Notes: generated from the letters alone by a model not told the origin. 64,000 nucleotides of DNA from Phytophthora quininea (GCA_011947345.1 JAAVTG010000037.1:1-64000), one strand, 5' to 3'; counted from the stretch's first letter, positions 46,217 to 57,532 are shown. A program made the numbers and translations.

Positions 46217-47637
46217 ATGAAGGACATCGAGGCCGGCACCCCGGGTACGACCTGCACGCTTCTCCCAAGCCCGGCTCCGTGGCCGGCACCGGCAATGAGG
46301 AACCGTTGGGACACCCGTCGATCTGGCTGCTGTTGGCCATCTCGATGCCCCGTATGGCCCTGCAGATGGCCTGGTCCGCTCAGTGGGCTGCCTTGGGCCC
46401 GTACCTGTCGACCATGCTGCCCAACTCCGCCGTGCAAGCCACGCAGTTCATCGGCCCCATCGTCGGTGTGATCGTCGGCCCCAGCGTCGGCGTCTTCAGT
46501 GACCGCACCACCTCAAGACTCGGCCGTCGTCGTCCGTACTTGATCGCCGCCGGTGTGCTCAGTGTCATCTGCTGGATCGCCATGGGCTACACGAGCGAGA
46601 TCGGCGAGGCTCTAGGCGACACTGGCACCGACGACCGCACGTGGACGTCGGTATTCACGATCATCTTCTACGCCTGGATGGACATCACGGTCAACATTGT
46701 CCAGACCCCGGCCATGCTGCTGGTGGCCGACTTCGCTGGCGACCGTCAGACGACCGGCGCTGCTCTGGGCCAGGCCTGGTCGACGCTCGGCTCCATCGTC
46801 ATCGCTGTCTACATTGACGCCTTCGGTGCTGCGTACCGATCGATGCACTGGTTCATGGGCACGCTGTCTGTCATTATGATCGTGTGCGTCTTGGTCGCCT
46901 GCCTGGCCGCGCACGAGACTCCGTTGGACCCGAGCAAGGTGGAACAAGTCTCAACTTTCGAGGCTGTTAAGAGTGCCTTCCAGTCGGTGTGGCTCGGCAT
47001 CAAGACGCTGCCCAAGGTGCTTGTCGTCTACGGTATCTGCTTCTTCTTCGTGCAGTACGGCTACACGGCCTACAACGGCAACAAGGGTCAGTTCTTCGGA
47101 CTTGAAGTGTACGGCGGCTCAGCAACGAATGCCGATTCCTGCGACCCGTGCACGGAGGAACAGAACGCCTACAACGACGGCGTCAGTCTGGCCGGCGGCA
47201 ACGCCGACCTGTTCTACAACATTGTCGGCTACATTTACTCGTGGTGCATCCCGTTCCTCGTGAGCAAGTTCGGTCTCAAGTGGGTGCTGACGCTGTCGAC
47301 CATCCCACAGATGTTCCTGCTCGCCATGGCCTGGGTCACCAACAAGGAATTTGACGTGTTCGTTGTCGCTATCACTGGCATGACCTCCTCGGTCTGGTTC
47401 TCGTGCATTGTGCCGTGCATCATCCACGTCATGGGCGACGACATCGAGATCGGCATGTACGTCGGTGCACTGAACTCGGCCAACTGCTTCGGTCAGCTGC
47501 TCAACTATGCTATCGGTACGGCCATCGTCAACACCTCTATGGGCTACAAGCTGCCGGTCTTCCTTGGTGGCGTCATGTCGGCCATTGGCTTCTTCGTGTC
47601 GGCGATCTTCCTGAAGATCAAGATGTACAGCCTGTAA
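46217..47637 (+). CDS. GPH/SUT-type sugar:cation symporter, copy 2
   Basis: About 473 residues beginning MKDIEAGTPG. After that the frame changes at 46243-46245 (GGG); one extra G gives GTPGYDLHASPKPGS, exactly as in copy 1. The rest is open to 47637. The same 12-TM features are present: SMPRMALQMAWSAQW, FIGPIVGVIVGPSVGVFSD, RTTSRLGRRRPYLI, WMDITVNIVQTPAMLL and C-terminal KIKMYSL. Differences from copy 1 concentrate in the N-terminal 25 residues, the central loop (SKVEQVSTFEAVKSAFQSV versus SKVEQVSAWTQVYNAFYSV) and the last TM (SAIGFFVSAIFL). An in-frame ORF reaching back to 45847 is chance, because a core promoter lies at 46161. Proposed role: proton-coupled sugar uptake across the plasma membrane. 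Confidence 0.85.
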
Positions 47638-47803
47638 GCCAGGCGTACGCGTACACGCAGTGTTGCGTACTAGTGGCGTCGGGGGTAGACGTGTTAGCAG
47701 CGCTTTTTAGTTTTTGTAAGTTGTTTGAAATGAATATGTAAGCTTTACGCTATAACAAACAAGCTTTCTTGTCGAATTTCTTGTCCCCAGGTTGATTTCT
47801 TGG

Positions 47804-50800
47804 TCAAGTGTTGCATGATCTACCTGACTTTGCAGTCTGCATCATTTTACTACTGTAGTAGTCGGCAAGGACAAAAGGAGTTTCCAATATTGACCACATA
47901 TTATGACTTGGCCCCCTCTTTTCTCCTGCATCTACCTCCGCGTCCACGTTAGCATTGGGCTTGGTTTCTTCGGGTGGATTGGCATCCTGTGGCTGCTCAA
48001 CAGGCTCGCTCTTTTCGGGCCCGTCGCTTTCGGCGTCTGCAACTGCAATGTCCGTCGCCGTACCCTCTACAGCAGCGTCTCCGGTGGTGCTCTCGTCGTT
48101 GTTGCTGGCGGAATCCACCTTGACAGATTCGTCTGCTTCAGCAGTCGCGTCCTCCATGTCTACATCTTCGCTTTTGGCAGCATCGCCAACATCTTCCATT
48201 CGTACATCCGTGTCAACGTGTTCTCCGCTTGCCGTTGTACTCAAAGTGGCTACATCTTCAACGGTACTTTCAGTTTTTACGGCGCTGTTGTCATCCTCAG
48301 CAGGAGCGTCTGATTTCCCAGCAGAATCGCTGTTTGCCACTCCAACGGGTTTGGTATCATCATTCTTTACGTGGCTTTCAACAGACCCGTTTGTTTCAGT
48401 CTTCCTGACTGTGTCGTTAGCGTCAACAATTGGTTTCATATCCTCATCGAGAGCTGCTTTACCATTCTCAGCAATGCCACTTGAAGCATCCTGTTCAGTT
48501 GTCGAGTCCGCGTTAGCTTCCGTCTTAACCGTCGCCTTGTTGTCTTCGCTTTTGACCTGGGCGGCGGCCTCTTCAGATTTAATCTCAGAACTCGCAACTT
48601 CAGTTTGTACAGCGCAATCGGATGGCAGGACTTTGAACAACTCCTCATGCACCTGTGGACACTTGGAAAGCATCGGTTCATAGAAATGCCGGCAACCTGC
48701 AAATACCTCACTATCCCAGAGTGCCTCAAACTCCTCCAAGGAAGAACAGCACAAGCGCAGAACGCCTAATGTTTTCTTGACGTACAGAGTTGCCGTGGCG
48801 TCCACTCCCGTTGCAGAGCCTGCCTTCTCTATCAGCGCGAGCAGCGAAGACAGCATCATCACCGCTTTTCCTGGAAAACGGGAACCGGGAAGCCCTTCAC
48901 GATGTGTTGGCGTTTTCGTTTCTTAGATTTTACGTCCTCGCTCTCGTCCTCGACAGGGAGGATCATCGGATAAAGCAACAGCAGACCCAGTTGCTCGTTT
49001 TGCAGCTTTCATCCGTTTTGCCAGCACGTCCACGAAGAACCCGTCGACGATTTGCTTCCACACAGGGAGGGCCATTAATTGCTCTCCAACTGTCATCGTC
49101 ACCTCGCCGTTTTCTGCTGCACTCGGGCCACTGTCGGAGTTGTTGCTGGTGCTACTGTTTGGGATAGCAGTCTTAACCTGATCCAACACGACTTGAGCGA
49201 CTGCGTGGAGCAACACACGATCACGCAGCAATGCATCGTCTTCAGCAACAAGCAGATGCTGAAGCAACTGAGCACTGGCATCAACCTGGTGATCCACCAG
49301 ACACTGTACAGCAAACGATTTGGTCATTGCGCGAATAGCCGAGCTGGCGCGTAGGACGTTCTCCCACAGCATCGCGTTCAGAACATCTTCCTTGGCTTTA
49401 GATTTGGAGTCGCGCTGTAACCCCTGTGGGAAAGCATAGTACACACGAAAGCTAACCATTGATCGCAACAAAAGCGGCAAAACCACCCGCATGGTGACGA
49501 CTTGAGGAGCGCGCAATACAAAATCCTGCTTCCGGATCATACGACGTACGCTGGACGGGTTCCCGATCTGAAGTAGCTGCACGAGCGCCCGGCAAATTAA
49601 ATTATCCGTGGGCAGTTCCATTTTCTGCCAACATAACACCAAATTCTTCATGAGAGCCTCACAGAGAAGTTGCTTCACTAGCGGGTCCGACAATATCAGC
49701 GCTACATCCGCCAGGAGATCGTCACATAACCCTTCTGGGATCATGCCGGATTGATCCACGTCACCAAAATCTTTAATAGACACGATCCCCGAGCTAGTAA
49801 GCATGCTGAGGGCTTCACTGGAAGGACCAGCTCCAGCTTTGCGGCGCTTCTTAGTGCGGATTCGCTGCGGTTCACCTCGCAACGCTGTGGCATTCCGCTC
49901 GATTAGTTCGTTGCCTCGCTTGCCAATGCGCTTTCCTTCCTTGTAGAAGATCGTTGTGTCAGGGTTGAACGTCATACAGTTGCGGATCATCAGATTGAAA
50001 TCTGCCACAAACGCGTCCAACGTCTTGTACTTGCCGCGCTTCGCCTTCTTCTGCATGGTGGACAAGTCCATAGGATCTTTGATGATCTCGCGATATTTTG
50101 GCACGTCATCCGGAACAGGTTCCGCAAAAATTAACCGGGCATCCGTCTTCGCGATCTTCTCCAATACAGACAGTAACTCATCCACTGGCGGTGGACCCAA
50201 CACGACTTCAAAGCTCTCCTCGTCCTCTTCACCCTTCTTCCGGAACTTTTTGTTTGCTGGCAGATCCGCCGTCCGCAGCCGCCCAATGAATCCCAGCAGT
50301 TCATGAAGCTGTGCAATCTCTAGCGTCTGGTTCTTTAATGCACGATCCAAAAACCAAATAAATTTGTGCAATGGATCTGTCCGTAGCAATGGAGTCGTCT
50401 TGTCACGCTGGAGATTCGCCAGATCACTACGCATAGCACCGAGAAACGGCACGTAGTCTACATAATCTTTGGGGTGGTTGTTTGTCGTGCTGCCAGGGAT
50501 GTTCGCGGATACCACGTAACCGCGCCAGATCTCTAAGGTCGATAAATACAGAGACTCTGAGTCGCCAATCACCTCGTTCAACTTCTCTAGCGCCGCGTTG
50601 TTGCGTCGGCGGTCGTCTGGAGAATATAGCGGATGCCGTTCACTACTAAATCCAGACGATGAAGTCGACGACCCTACAGCGTCAGCTGCGGAGGGGACGT
50701 GACTCGATACGTTCCACAAACCTCCACCTGCAGCTTCATCAAGGCTGCGCTTCCTGGTATTGTTGCCCACTCGCACACTGTTTCTCCGTGTCAACGGTCG

Positions 50801-51409
50801 ATTCGCAGTACCATTCGGGTGGTTCAAATACCACGCCAGTTGCTCATCCACATATTCCTTCGTGCATTCCTCCACCAGCAGCTGCAGCTCTCTCCTATCC
50901 ACCTGCAAGATCTTCCGCCGCACATGCACTGGCAGCTCGGCCAAGATCCGGCGGTTCTCCGTCAGCTCCCGTAAATACATCTCGGGCGTGTCTTCCTGTC
51001 TCGCCAGTACTGCGATTGGGATGGCTCGCAGCTCTCTAAACTCAATATACGGGAACGTCTGCTCCAGCACTCTGGGCAGCTCGCTCTGCGGGAGATCCGC
51101 GATGCGCAGCAGCATCTCGCGCTTCATAGCATCCAGCAACGATTGGTACATGCTGGACCGCCGCATCTGCAGCAGATCCAGCAGCTCCACGGCGGGCGTG
51201 AACGTCGTGGGCTGCTCCTTCTTGCGGCCCTCCTTCGTGCGTGCGAACAGCTGCGCATGGGCGTCGGCCACGCCGTGGGCCGCTTGGAAGTCTCGGATGG
51301 CCACCTCGATGTTGGGCGCCGTGCTCAGCAGCTCCTTGACGGCGGCGCCGCCGCGCGCGCCGATCAGCAGCTTCTTCTGCGCCTCCTCGCGCTCGCTGGC
51401 GCTGGACAC
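47804..51409 (-). CDS. NELF-B (COBRA1)-like elongation factor with an embedded bromodomain
   Basis: About 1,200 residues. The N-terminal third matches NELF-B: AIRDFQAAHGV, ELLDLLQMRRSSMYQSLLD, VLEQTFPYIEFRELR, LPVHVRRKILQVD. After a low-complexity linker the NELF-B pattern resumes: LYLSTLEIWRGYV, TDPLHKFIWFLDRAL and LHELLGFIG (to residue ~377), then LLADVALILSDPLVKQLL (from ~563), SMVSFRVYYAF and VDGFFVDVL. Between these two halves sits a bromodomain (residues ~409-505; nt 49895-50185) with YREIIKDPMDLSTM in the ZA loop and the acetyl-lysine Asn in CMTFNPDTTIFY. Frame changes at 48955-48957 and 48866-48869 (homopolymers) join the 828-codon frame to a C-terminal part (MMLSSLLALIEKAG) with a long Asp/Glu/Ser/Thr/Val-rich tail. 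A KKRKR nuclear signal is read between the two breaks. NELF holds paused RNA polymerase II; the bromodomain suggests targeting to acetylated chromatin. Confidence 0.75.
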
Positions 51410-51878
51410 GCTGAGGAGCGCGGCAGCTTGAGCTTGAGTTTGAGCTTGAGCCCGTCGCCTGCCTCGCTCATGTCTGCGGCCTCGCTTCTCTTTGTGTCTG
51501 GGGAGCGGCGGGCTGCGGGGAAGAGCGGATCGTCTTCTCTTGGGCTTGGAGGCTTGGGACGGCTGGCTCTTGGCTTGGCTTGAGGCGGAGAGGGGAATTT
51601 CAATACTATGTCTGGTTGCCTGGTGGGTCTTTTACAATGGGGTACCGTGCACACTTTTTAGAAGAGCCCTGCGCAAATCCGGTCTTCCCATTGGCCAAAA
51701 AATGTATTTCACTGCTGCCCCTTCCGCACAACTCGCCAGATTTGAAGAAGCGAACTTCATGTACTTGCCGAGCACAACCGCATTTGTAGTGCTGGAAGAC
51801 CTCGAGACTATCATCGGAGTTGGTCCCAGAGACATACATTTCGAGACCGCAGTGCTAGAGTACGTGGCACTTCGAGGT

Positions 51879-51908
51879 GATATACCTGCCATCAACGGCA
51901 GGTATATC
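51879..51908. repeat. Perfect 12-bp stem hairpin
   Basis: GATATACCTGCC, loop ATCAAC, GGCAGGTATATC: a perfect inverted repeat with a 6-nt loop, about 150 bp before the decayed Fanzor gene. It may be a structured transposon end; the role is not known. The surrounding stretch 51410-52058 otherwise has no supported gene; its start holds TTGAGC hexamer repeats (51425-51452) in the NELF-B 5' region. Confidence 0.5.
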
Positions 51909-52058
51909 AGCCAGGCTTTACGGTTCGGCAGCAGAGCAAATGGCAAAGGCAACTCAACTTAGCGCGACACGGAACCTCGGCCGTCGGCTTCGACTGTACG
52001 TCTTTGCTAAGTACAACAAGAAATTCGGTGACGCGACGGATATCGTCTAAGGTGCAAT

Positions 52059-53420
52059 GGAAGAAGTGTATACAAGAAGGCGCCAGTCCTGCCGCAACAA
52101 GAAGCGCATGAAGAAGGCTCTACCTCCTGACTGTGCCGTTTGTCTGTCGAACCACGACGCAGCCACCGAGGTTCGAAAACAGGTTCCTTGAGACAGTGAA
52201 GGCAAGATCAACTGCAGCACACAAGCGTTGTTATCGCTCTCCTCAACCATCCTTTCTGCCGTGGAGACCGCAAACGAAGAGAATAGCGAAAATCCCAAGT
52301 TCCAGGCCATCCGAACGTTCAGCTTAGTCCCGACGAAACAAGGCTTCCGCTGCGCCTACGTGCACGTCAACTCGACGGGGCTGAAGGATCTGCTTCAGTG
52401 TAGCATGTTGAACCGACGTATGACCGTGGTAACCACGAGCGGGCAGCTGGTTTCTCTTGGTGAGAGCTTTGAAGTTTTGGGCTCGGTTGTGGAACTATGG
52501 TGGCGTAAACTATTTCGTGTTGCAAGCTTCGAGAAGAGCGGCCTTATTCACTGCGAGCTGGCAATGGACGGAAAACGATATCAGTATTACTCTGCATCGG
52601 AAAAAGCCGGCGGCACCAGCAGAGCCACCACCTCGGCGTCTCGAAGACTACGATGTCGTGTGAGGCCTAGACCCCGGCAGCACCGACATGTTCACCGCCG
52701 CGAGATTCTACGTCAGCACTCACACGCTGTTTGATGAAATAGTACATTACTCGTCGACTAAGTTTTACGGGGACAGCAGCTACAGACGTAGCACCAAGCG
52801 CATCCAGCGCAAGATCGCAAGGGCCTCCGACATCCAGACAACTCTCAAGAACGTGCCAACCAAGAAGATGGCCTCTCTGTAGACCTTGAAGGAGCACATC
52901 CGCTACGTTGTTCCCAAGCTCGACAAACTACTGACGTTCTTTATGCAAAATACGATCAGGAACCTACGATTTCGTCAGCATGCTAGCCGAGAAACACGTG
53001 AAGAAGGCCTACACCGAGCCGGCCGGCAACAGCAGCTAGCGCACTCTGGTTGCTTTCGGGAACTGTGCTGCCACCAACTCCGCAGGCATCATCAAGAAGA
53101 AAACTCCTGGACTGGTGAAGCGCTTGGAGCGCATGCTTGGAGCGCATGCGCTCCCACTTATGCGACGTCAAGTCCACCGACGAGTACCTGAGGAGCCAGA
53201 TGCACCGCGGCAGCCCCAGTACAGAGCGAATGGTGAACCAAAGCACCATGCGTCGCTGCCGCGACAATGTCGTGCGACCCCGTTGCTGTGCACAAGGTCT
53301 TCCATTGTCGACGCAGAGATGGTGGCTGCAGCCAAACCGTCAACAGGGACGTGAACGCCTCGAGGAATTGCTTGGATGTGGCACTGTGTGAGCTTCAGAA
53401 CGGCGAACGAGCGCGGCCAG
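52059..53420 (+). pseudogene. Decayed Fanzor (eukaryotic TnpB-like RNA-guided nuclease) gene
   Basis: Pieces in three plus-strand frames line up with Fanzor proteins. 52059-52390: a basic start (SCRNKKRMKKALPPDC), then PKFQAIRTFSLVPTKQGFRC and VNSTGLKDLL, as in the N-terminal part. 52670-52890: DPGSTDMFTAARFYVSTHTL, the RuvC-I motif with its Asp, then TKRIQRKIARASDIQTTLKN and PTKK. 52890-53000: LKEHIRYVVPKLDKLLTFFM. 53050-53110: FGNCAATNSAGIIKKKTPG. 53150-53250: STDEYLRSQMHRGS where active relatives have DEYRTSK with Cys pairs. 53320-53390: SQTVNRDVNASRNCLDV, the RuvC-III motif NRDVNA. Stops, frame breaks and loss of zinc-finger Cys make it inactive. Fanzor elements are known from Phytophthora; no ends or guide RNA region could be fixed. 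Confidence 0.62.
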
Positions 53421-53519
53421 TGCGACTTCGCAGGCCATCTTCATAATTTCAAGCAACCGAAGTCTCCTGTGAGGGGCTGTGCATCTGAATGGCTGGTGGA
53501 GAGTGGGGCTGCACCATCG

Positions 53520-53770
53520 GACCCCGGCTCGGAAGATAAACACCGTACAACGTACACGCAGAACTTCTGGACAGTGCCCGATGTGCTGGACGAGATCCGC
53601 GACAAGAAGTCACGCGCTATTCTGGAGCGACTGCCGTTCACGCTCAAGACCCGCGAACCATCGGCGGAGGCCATGAAGGCTGTGGTCAACTTCCGGTGCG
53701 CGGGACTACATGTAGCAACTTGGAGCGATTGACATTCACTCCTGCCGTCGTCGGCCGCTCGAATAGAAGC
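53520..53770 (+). pseudogene. Fragment of NOB1 (PIN-domain pre-rRNA endonuclease)
   Basis: The frame 53376-53732 contains FWTVPDVLDEIRDKKSRAIL and ERLPFTLKTREPSAEAMKAV, the first part of the PIN domain in NOB1, which cleaves 20S pre-rRNA in the maturing small subunit. In the next frame GAIDIHSCRRRPLE resembles the following L-S-x-x-DIxVLALTYxLE element. The start of the domain with its first catalytic Asp, and the whole C-terminal zinc ribbon, are missing. An in-frame stop also interrupts it. It lies between the Fanzor remnant and NAA10, so it may be a piece of host gene left or carried by rearrangement. Confidence 0.5.
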
Positions 53771-53827
53771 CCCTATCCAGCACTCTCCGGCCATCCACAA
53801 GCGATCTGTCCAAAGAAGCTAGCTACG

Positions 53828-54528
53828 ATGGTGTCGATCCGCAACGCGACGGTGCGTCGCCCCGGCAGCTTCTCCTACGCTAACGTGCACAACAGACTGA
53901 CCTCTCTCTTTCTTGTAGGCTGACGACCTGCTGCAGGTGCAGAACTCGAACCTCTGGTGCCTGCCCGAGAACTACCAGATGAAGTACTACTACTACCACA
54001 TCATGACGTGGCCCCAGCTGCTGTATGTGGCCGAGGAGCGCGGCGGAAAGATCGTCGGCTACGTGCTGGCCAAGATGGAGGAGGAGGCCTCGGTGCCGCA
54101 CGGCCACATCACGTCGCTGGCAGTTCTGCGCACGCACCGCAAGTGCGGCCTCGCCACCAAGCTCATGAAGGCTGCGCGTGCGTCCCCATGCTACTACACT
54201 ATCCACGTACACTAGAGTACTAATTGGTGGCTGTTATTTTATTGTAGAGCGCGCCATGGTGGAGAGCTTTGGCGCTGAGTACGTGTCGCTGCACGTGCGT
54301 GAGGGCAACGTGGCTGCTATTCACTTGTACCGTCAGACGCTCAAGTACCAGGTCTACGACATCGAGAAGGGCTACTACGCTGACGGAGAGGACGCCTACG
54401 ACATGCGCATGCCGTTCACGAAGAAGTGCAACCAGGCCTTCGCCTCGCAGGTGAACCGCTTCAAGAAGGTGCTGGCGGAGAAGGACGCCGAGAAGGCAGC
54501 CAAAGAGGCTGCGGAGAAGGCCGCGTAA
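53828..54528 (+). CDS. NAA10: N-alpha-acetyltransferase 10, catalytic subunit of NatA
   Basis: Three exons in frame: 53828-53851, 53919-54177 and 54248-54528, with introns of 67 and 70 bp, giving 187 residues. It begins [19 protein letters not shown], the standard NAA10 start, and continues with [20 protein letters not shown], the substrate-peptide loop. The acetyl-CoA site is recognisable as [16 protein letters not shown]; usual Q/R-x-x-G-x-G/A has RKCGLA here. Then come [18 protein letters not shown] and [11 protein letters not shown], both family hallmarks. The tail is Lys/Glu/Ala-rich. With NAA15, NatA acetylates the N-terminal residue exposed after Met removal (Ser, Ala, Thr and similar) at the ribosome. 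The first exon of only eight codons is unusually short but the splice sites are good (GTGCG donor, TTGTAG acceptor). Confidence 0.95.
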
Positions 54529-54635
54529 GGTGGGAAACTATTAGAAACGAATAGTGACTGAAGTGACGAGGGTGATCGACAGCTAACGTAGATATTTAGC
54601 AGCTGACCGGCCCAGCTTCCAAGTGTTGTATTGTT

Positions 54636-57511
54636 TTACTTTCTGCTATGACCGCTCGGCGTTGCAGCAGAATCTGGCTTCATTGATAGCTCTTCGGTGT
54701 GGTCGAGGCTTCTACTGGGATCTCCATTTTGTGTGCTGTCTTCGTCGTGCGGCGGATCGTTATCAACAGGGGCCTGCTGCTTCACTTGGACCACTGACGC
54801 GGGTGCACCACCAACTGCGTTCGTAATTTCTTCGACCTGGGTGTTGGCGCTTTCTAGAGCGTTGTTTGCTTCGCCTTTTTCGCTAGCAGGTGCTTGCTGT
54901 ATTGGCGCAGTCACGACTTTTGGCAGCGTGAAGGCATCAATTGAAACGTCAAGCGCGAAGTCGTTTGGACTGAGCAATTCATCCGCAGGTCGACTGTGTG
55001 CGACTGCGGGAGAAGGAAAAGTTTGCTCCTCGAAGTCATCCACCGTCGCATTATCACCAGTAATAACAGGGAATTGGTCATCATCGCTTGAATCGCGAGG
55101 GTTGACAATTGTGCGAATAGCTTCCGGTCGAATACCCATTGCTGCCGCCGATGCTTCTGCAACTTCAGACCGTACTCGACGGGCTAATGCATACGCTTCA
55201 GCAAGTTCGCTCGACGATCCAGTCTCGCGTGGTGTCGTCTCGTTTGTAACTTTTTCTTGTTTCGCGACGGTAGTTGCTGTTGGCTTAGCGGGTCGAACGG
55301 CCTGCTTTTTCAGTGGGGACGGCAAAGAGCGCAGCTTTGGAACAGGTGTTGCAGTGCTCTCGACGCAGGGTTTATTTGCAACCATTGCTGGAGTAGGATT
55401 TTTCACGCTTTCGATGGTTTCTCGTACTGGAGCCAAAGCTGCAACCGGCGCGACGACAGTCATTGGGATCGCCACATGAGTTTTCGTCGCCGCGTGGAGT
55501 GCACATGCACCCAACAGAGCGGGCAAAAGTGCAGACCCTCTTCGCACTGTTGGCATTCCAGTACAGCACGTTCGTCTCCGCACTCCTCACATCTTCCGCG
55601 ACGGATGGCTCGACCTCGAACCATCACGAAAAACTCTGCATGTCGATCGCGAGCAACTCGACGCCCTTGCATTCCACGAGCGTGCCGTTGAATGGTCACG
55701 ACCGCCTTCTGCTCTCGGGTAATTCGTGCACGATGTTCTTCCTTGCGACGAATTAATTCCAGAGCCTGCTGCGTGTTCGACTCCACTTCAGCCTCCATAT
55801 CGTGCACTTGGCGTTGGACTTGTACCGTCAACGCCTTCACTCGCTGCTCCACATCACGATCCAGATTCTGCAAGCGTGTGCGTCGTTCTGCATTTTGCTG
55901 CAAGTTGTACAGATCTCGGTTTGCCACTGCCTCCCCAGTGCAGACTGGGAAATTGTCGCCTTCACTGTCGACGTTGCTGGTGAACTCTGCGCTGAACGGC
56001 TTGACCACAACTAAGCCTCCATGGATGGCCAGATGCGACTGCGTACAGTGAGCGCGCCACCACTCGGATGCCTCGTGGTCCTTTGTCAAGCTTGTTTGTG
56101 GAGCTTTCCCAGTTGCGTCACTCGCCAAAAACCGACGAATTTCTTCCGAAGGCCATGGCGGAGGTGCAGTTTGGCCCGCAGTGGAATTGTCGTCCTTACT
56201 CGCACCACGTTCGTCATCGCTTTGGTTGTCGCTTTCACCTCGAGGCCAGACCCAAATGTTGTTTTCGTCTTCCCAAGGACTCTTGGCCACCAGCACTTGG
56301 CGAATGTCACGCTCGGCTCCAGCAAGCTGAGTTTGCCACCAGTGTCGCTTGTCTAGCACTGAACGAACAGCACGGCGGTGGTGGTTCCACGCCCGAGCAC
56401 GTCTGGATGAATTCCATTCCTCAATACACTCCATTTTGTCGTGATAATCCTCGCTTTGGTTGTTCATCGTCATTCCTTCAGGCGATTCTTCTAACAAATG
56501 CCTCACTCGGTTGTTGCAGCTCACGTAGTGCTGTGCTGCTCAATCTCCTGTTCAAACCGCTTGGAGCGGACGTCTCGATCGTACTGAAGCAATCGCTGCG
56601 CAGTCGAATGTTGCATAGCGACTAATTGATCGTACAGGTCACGCCGTCGATTGGCTTGAGACTTGGAAGTTTCCGTTTGGGTTCGAGTGTCTGACTCGGC
56701 GTGTTCCTGAGCCACTTTTCGCTTGATCCTGCAAACAAGTAGGTTGTTAGTATGCTGGCAACTCTGTAGTGTTTTGCTTCGCACGATGCGGCACGAACCT
56801 TTCCCGAAGTGCTTTCCGTCTGGTGGCAAATTCTTCCTCATCAGCAATTGAGGCAGGCGAGTGGCGCACTGATGAATTGCGAATGTCATCTGCTGTCAGC
56901 AAAAGCGACGGCACACGCTTTGAACAACTCTGACCATCGAGGCTCCAGTGACTGAAGCCTGTAGTCTCTATTCCAAAGGGGTTGAACGTGAAAATCCGGT
57001 CGCTGGGGTCGGTGATGCTGTCTTCATGTTTTGCTGCTTGTGGTATTGACGACGAGACCGCTCGCCAACTACGTTGAATCACTCTCGCCGACCGTTGCTG
57101 CTGGAATGCACGGACCCGTTCCAGTTCAGCTGCTGTGGTGTGCTGCAAGAAATAAAGTTCCTGCTCGTTTCGCCAAATGCGCAGTTGTCGACGCCTTGTT
57201 GCTTGTTGGAAGCCCTCCTACAAGAGCAATCACCATCAGCACACTCACTTGTGACGACGGACACCATGGACCATGCGACCCACCTGCTCTCTTGAAAACT
57301 CGCGCAGCTGTGCGAACTCACGTCTCGTGAATCGTCCTCGCTGGAGAGCTTGAACCCGTGTCACCGCTTGCTGTCGACAACCAATCGTGAGTTCGTGATC
57401 ATATTTCTCCGTGCACACCAATCTTACAATTCTTCGGCGCTGCTTTCGACGCCATTGGAAGCCTCGAAAACGCGACTGGATCCTCACCGCAGCTTGCTCT
57501 TCTGGTGGCAT
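54636..57511 (-). CDS. IQ-motif coiled-coil protein with a B-box-like zinc finger
   Basis: Exons from high to low coordinate: about 57511-57270 (start MPPEEQAAVRIQSRFRG), about 57230-56799, 56728 to about 56525, and about 56520-54636. The first two exons hold IQ motifs (AVRIQSRFRGFQWRRKQRRR, AVTRVQALQRGRFTRREF, SARVIQRSWRAV). A long coiled coil and a Trp-rich region (NIWVWPRGE) follow, then another IQ (AVVTIQRHARGMQGRRV). Next is a zinc-finger-like cluster, CEECGDERAVLECQQC then FCPLCWVHVH, in a B-box spacing. The last 270 residues are disordered, Ser/Thr/Pro/Glu-rich. Frame changes: an A run at 55481-55484 (KTHVAIPM restored by one base), around 57235 and around 56525; the last two may be mis-set splice sites. 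IQ motifs indicate calmodulin or myosin-light-chain binding; the cellular role is unknown. Distinct ORFs here are very likely one gene. Confidence 0.6.
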
Positions 57512-57532
57512 GACAAAACAACAAAGCCACAA

